Shown: positions 62,148 through 64,000 of the stretch, piece by piece
Numbering within the stretch: the first letter of the stretch is position 1
How the letters are laid out: every line of letters starts with the position of its first letter
Source: Polytrichum commune
Taxonomy: Eukaryota; Streptophyta; Polytrichopsida; Polytrichales; Polytrichaceae
NCBI GenBank assembly: GCA_950295325.1
Contig: OX485806.1
Location: 35,092,001-35,156,000 of the forward strand
Reading direction: 5' to 3'
DNA length: 64,000 nucleotides
Translations under genes and position numbers: made by a program
The notes under the pieces: model-generated
Database searches by the model: none
Told to the model about the DNA's origin: nothing
Seen by the model: the letters and a program-made list of their open reading frames with translations, nothing else

Positions 62148-64000
62148 GATTGCAGTTCCTGCTCCCAGACCTCAACAAATCCTTCCAAACACCGCAGATT
62201 CAACTCCCACTCTCCGACGAAACCGAGGAGATCAATCGCAGGCTATTAAACTTCGTGAGCGATACACTCCCGACCGACTACACTATACCTCCCACAACTA
62301 CTACGTGCTTAGCGGCCATATACAACTCTGCGGATCAATTCTCTTATCTCCTGATGATGCACGGTGCAAGCCTGCTGCCCAGTAGCAAATTACTACCGAC
62401 TAACGTCCCCACCGAGGCCACCCCCACCTTATGAACCTTAACCTGAACTTCACCCTAACTTACAGCGAACTTTGAGCCGTTGCACAGTCGAGGTGTAATC
62501 AAGTGCTTGGAGATAGGTATACTTGGACAAGCACTACTACATACTGGCCACCGAATTACAAGAGTGACTCCAATCTGACTCGATGATTCCGGGAGTCAGT
62601 CACCTGGCACCGAGCCACCGACGTCGTCAAAGGTCGGAAGACACCTGCATGGACCAGGGTCAACGTCGACTAAATCCTCGTCATCAGAATCCACAAGTTG
62701 AGTGACTCATTATCATCGCAGCCGCATAACTTATCAGTGCTCAAAGTGATGCACTTGAACAGTGAGCGCCTGTTGATGAAGAGAATCTCCCAGTTAGGTT
62801 TGGCTGGAATTGTGTGACTCCTGTCGCATGAGATGGGGGGAAACGGAATTCGTTGGAAGGAGGAAAACAAACGTGCCTGCGCTGCTGTCATGACCTCATG
62901 ATCTTTATATGATGAGTGGGCCACGACGAACTTCCTCACATGGTAGTCATGGTGTACGTTTGTTTTCGATTCAGGTTCGTCTAGTGCAAAGTCCACCCAT
63001 GGCTGTCCAGTATCTAGGAAAATGTTACGTTGTAGAATCGGTATAGGTACGGATCTACTATAACGGTAGACAATGTAGAAGGGCAGGTGTGGCTCCCTCC
63101 CCAACCCCAACGATGGCGACAAGAGATCAGTGTCAGCGAGGGATTGGGGAATCCCACAATTGCAAGATGGTGAAGAAGCTCGGCTGTGAGTATAGGGCGG
63201 GAATTGATGGGATTCAAGAGCATTTTGATGAGATTTGATGAAGATGAAAGTACATGGGGATGTACCTGATCCGTCATCAGGCAGCTAAAGAAAGAAATCC
63301 AAGTCACGGAGGGCGACAACGCGGCAGCTGGAGGGCGATGGCGTCGGCGCCGGAGCAGGTGGCCGATCCACAAAATGAATGATCCCAAAGCGCAAAGACC
63401 CAGGCCGAATTTCCCTTTGTAATCTGAGATAGCCTTACTTTGCGTGATGCACCTAGCGCATTACGTTTCTCAATCAATCGGAGCCGTTGAAATTCGTCCT
63501 TGGGCCTTTACGTTTTATAAAGAATTTGGGAAAGTGCATTATGGGGAACACGGATACCTATGTTCGGTTATTGTCTCGCAAGAGTGTCCTTATTCGTCAT
63601 AATGCAGTCCCCTGAATGCATTACCGATTACGTAGTGTATGATCCGCTTGGCTTTAAGGGGGTTAAGTCATGATGGCGTTTGACAATGTATAAACTCATC
63701 CATTCATGGATGAAGGGGCTTAGTACAACAAGGCCCTTAAACTTAAATGGGCTTGGGATTCGAGGCATCTATGTAAACTCATCCATCATGGATGTAAGGA
63801 CTCTAGTACATACAAGTCTTCTATAAGGTTGAGGTCTAGTTTATTTCAAGTACATTGATTACCCCAATTAACGAGGGAGGGTTAATAATGCATATGGGAA
63901 ATTAGTGAAAGGTGATACTGAATTTCTTTATGCTATGAAATTAGTGCCACCAAAATATATAGGAAGCATTGTTTATCCTAGCACTATTCATTAGAAATAC
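62148..64000. other. GC-richer right flank, no supported gene
   Basis: A 150-codon minus frame (62670-63122) includes QPWVDFALDEPESKTNVHHD and a 124-codon minus frame precedes it, but neither has a domain I know or a convincing splice join. At 63670-63840 a short segment with ACTCATCCAT..ATGGATG is duplicated. 63885-63995 repeats 41760-41870 in inverted orientation. Confidence 0.3.

Noticed and set aside
61965-62434. Plus-strand frames opposite and upstream of LRR exon 1
   Set aside because: The exon overlap is antisense to a clear signal peptide, and the upstream part has no recognisable family, so a head-to-head gene is not supported.
1-64000. CRISPR-like arrays, tRNA and rRNA genes
   Set aside because: The regularly spaced repeats seen are diverged tandem satellites without unique spacers. 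No tRNA cloverleaf or rRNA core sequence was recognised by eye.

Overview
This is a stretch of plant nuclear DNA: AT-rich, with spliced genes carrying GT-AG introns of a few hundred bases, and intergenic and intronic DNA packed with short inverted-repeat transposons and microsatellites. The four genes I can reconstruct are all plant-type families: a SANT plus bromodomain protein, a molybdenum aldehyde oxidase, an SRC2-like C2 protein and a secreted LRR protein. Several features do not look like a typical seed plant: the aldehyde oxidase molybdenum-site motifs, a Tc1-like DD34E transposase, and a small LINE. A seed-free land plant is my best guess, but the sequence does not fix the lineage.

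Layout. 1-12000: gene-free, with a Harbinger-like MITE (670-1168), a decayed Tc1-like element (3825-4860), an inverted-repeat element (5396-5765), an Emigrant/pogo-like MITE (6212-6789), a perfect hairpin (7749-7801) and a GC-rich inverted-repeat element (10731-11024). 12763-18636 (+): a five-exon bromodomain gene of about 1557 aa, with one giant acidic exon. 18637-22068: downstream DNA with a 300-base imperfect hairpin. 22069-38260 (-): a complete 27-exon aldehyde-oxidase-like gene of about 1295 aa, in which every exon junction I chose keeps frame. Its introns hold at least eight pieces of one MITE family plus Harbinger-like insertions, and its upstream side holds a roughly 160-190 bp tandem array. 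39500-48750: gene-free, with a perfect-TIR Harbinger MITE (43346-43789) and a LINE remnant on the minus strand (44270-46490). 48753-51116 (-): a two-exon C2 gene of 282 aa, apparently preceded by a 2-kb 5'UTR intron full of tandem repeats and MITEs, and a TATA box near 53320. 53330-59640: gene-free, with an array of small palindromes at 54054-54335 and a short inverted-repeat element. 59641-62147 (-): a two-exon secreted LRR protein of 430 aa. 62148-64000: no gene I can support.

The genes do not form a pathway: one chromatin reader, one redox enzyme that may act on aldehyde hormone precursors, one membrane-linked stress protein and one extracellular LRR protein. The main large-scale signal is the concentration of one MITE family inside introns of the two minus-strand genes in the middle of the window. 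I saw no tRNA, rRNA or CRISPR array. Exon models come from reading frame, splice consensus and remembered family motifs, not from alignment.
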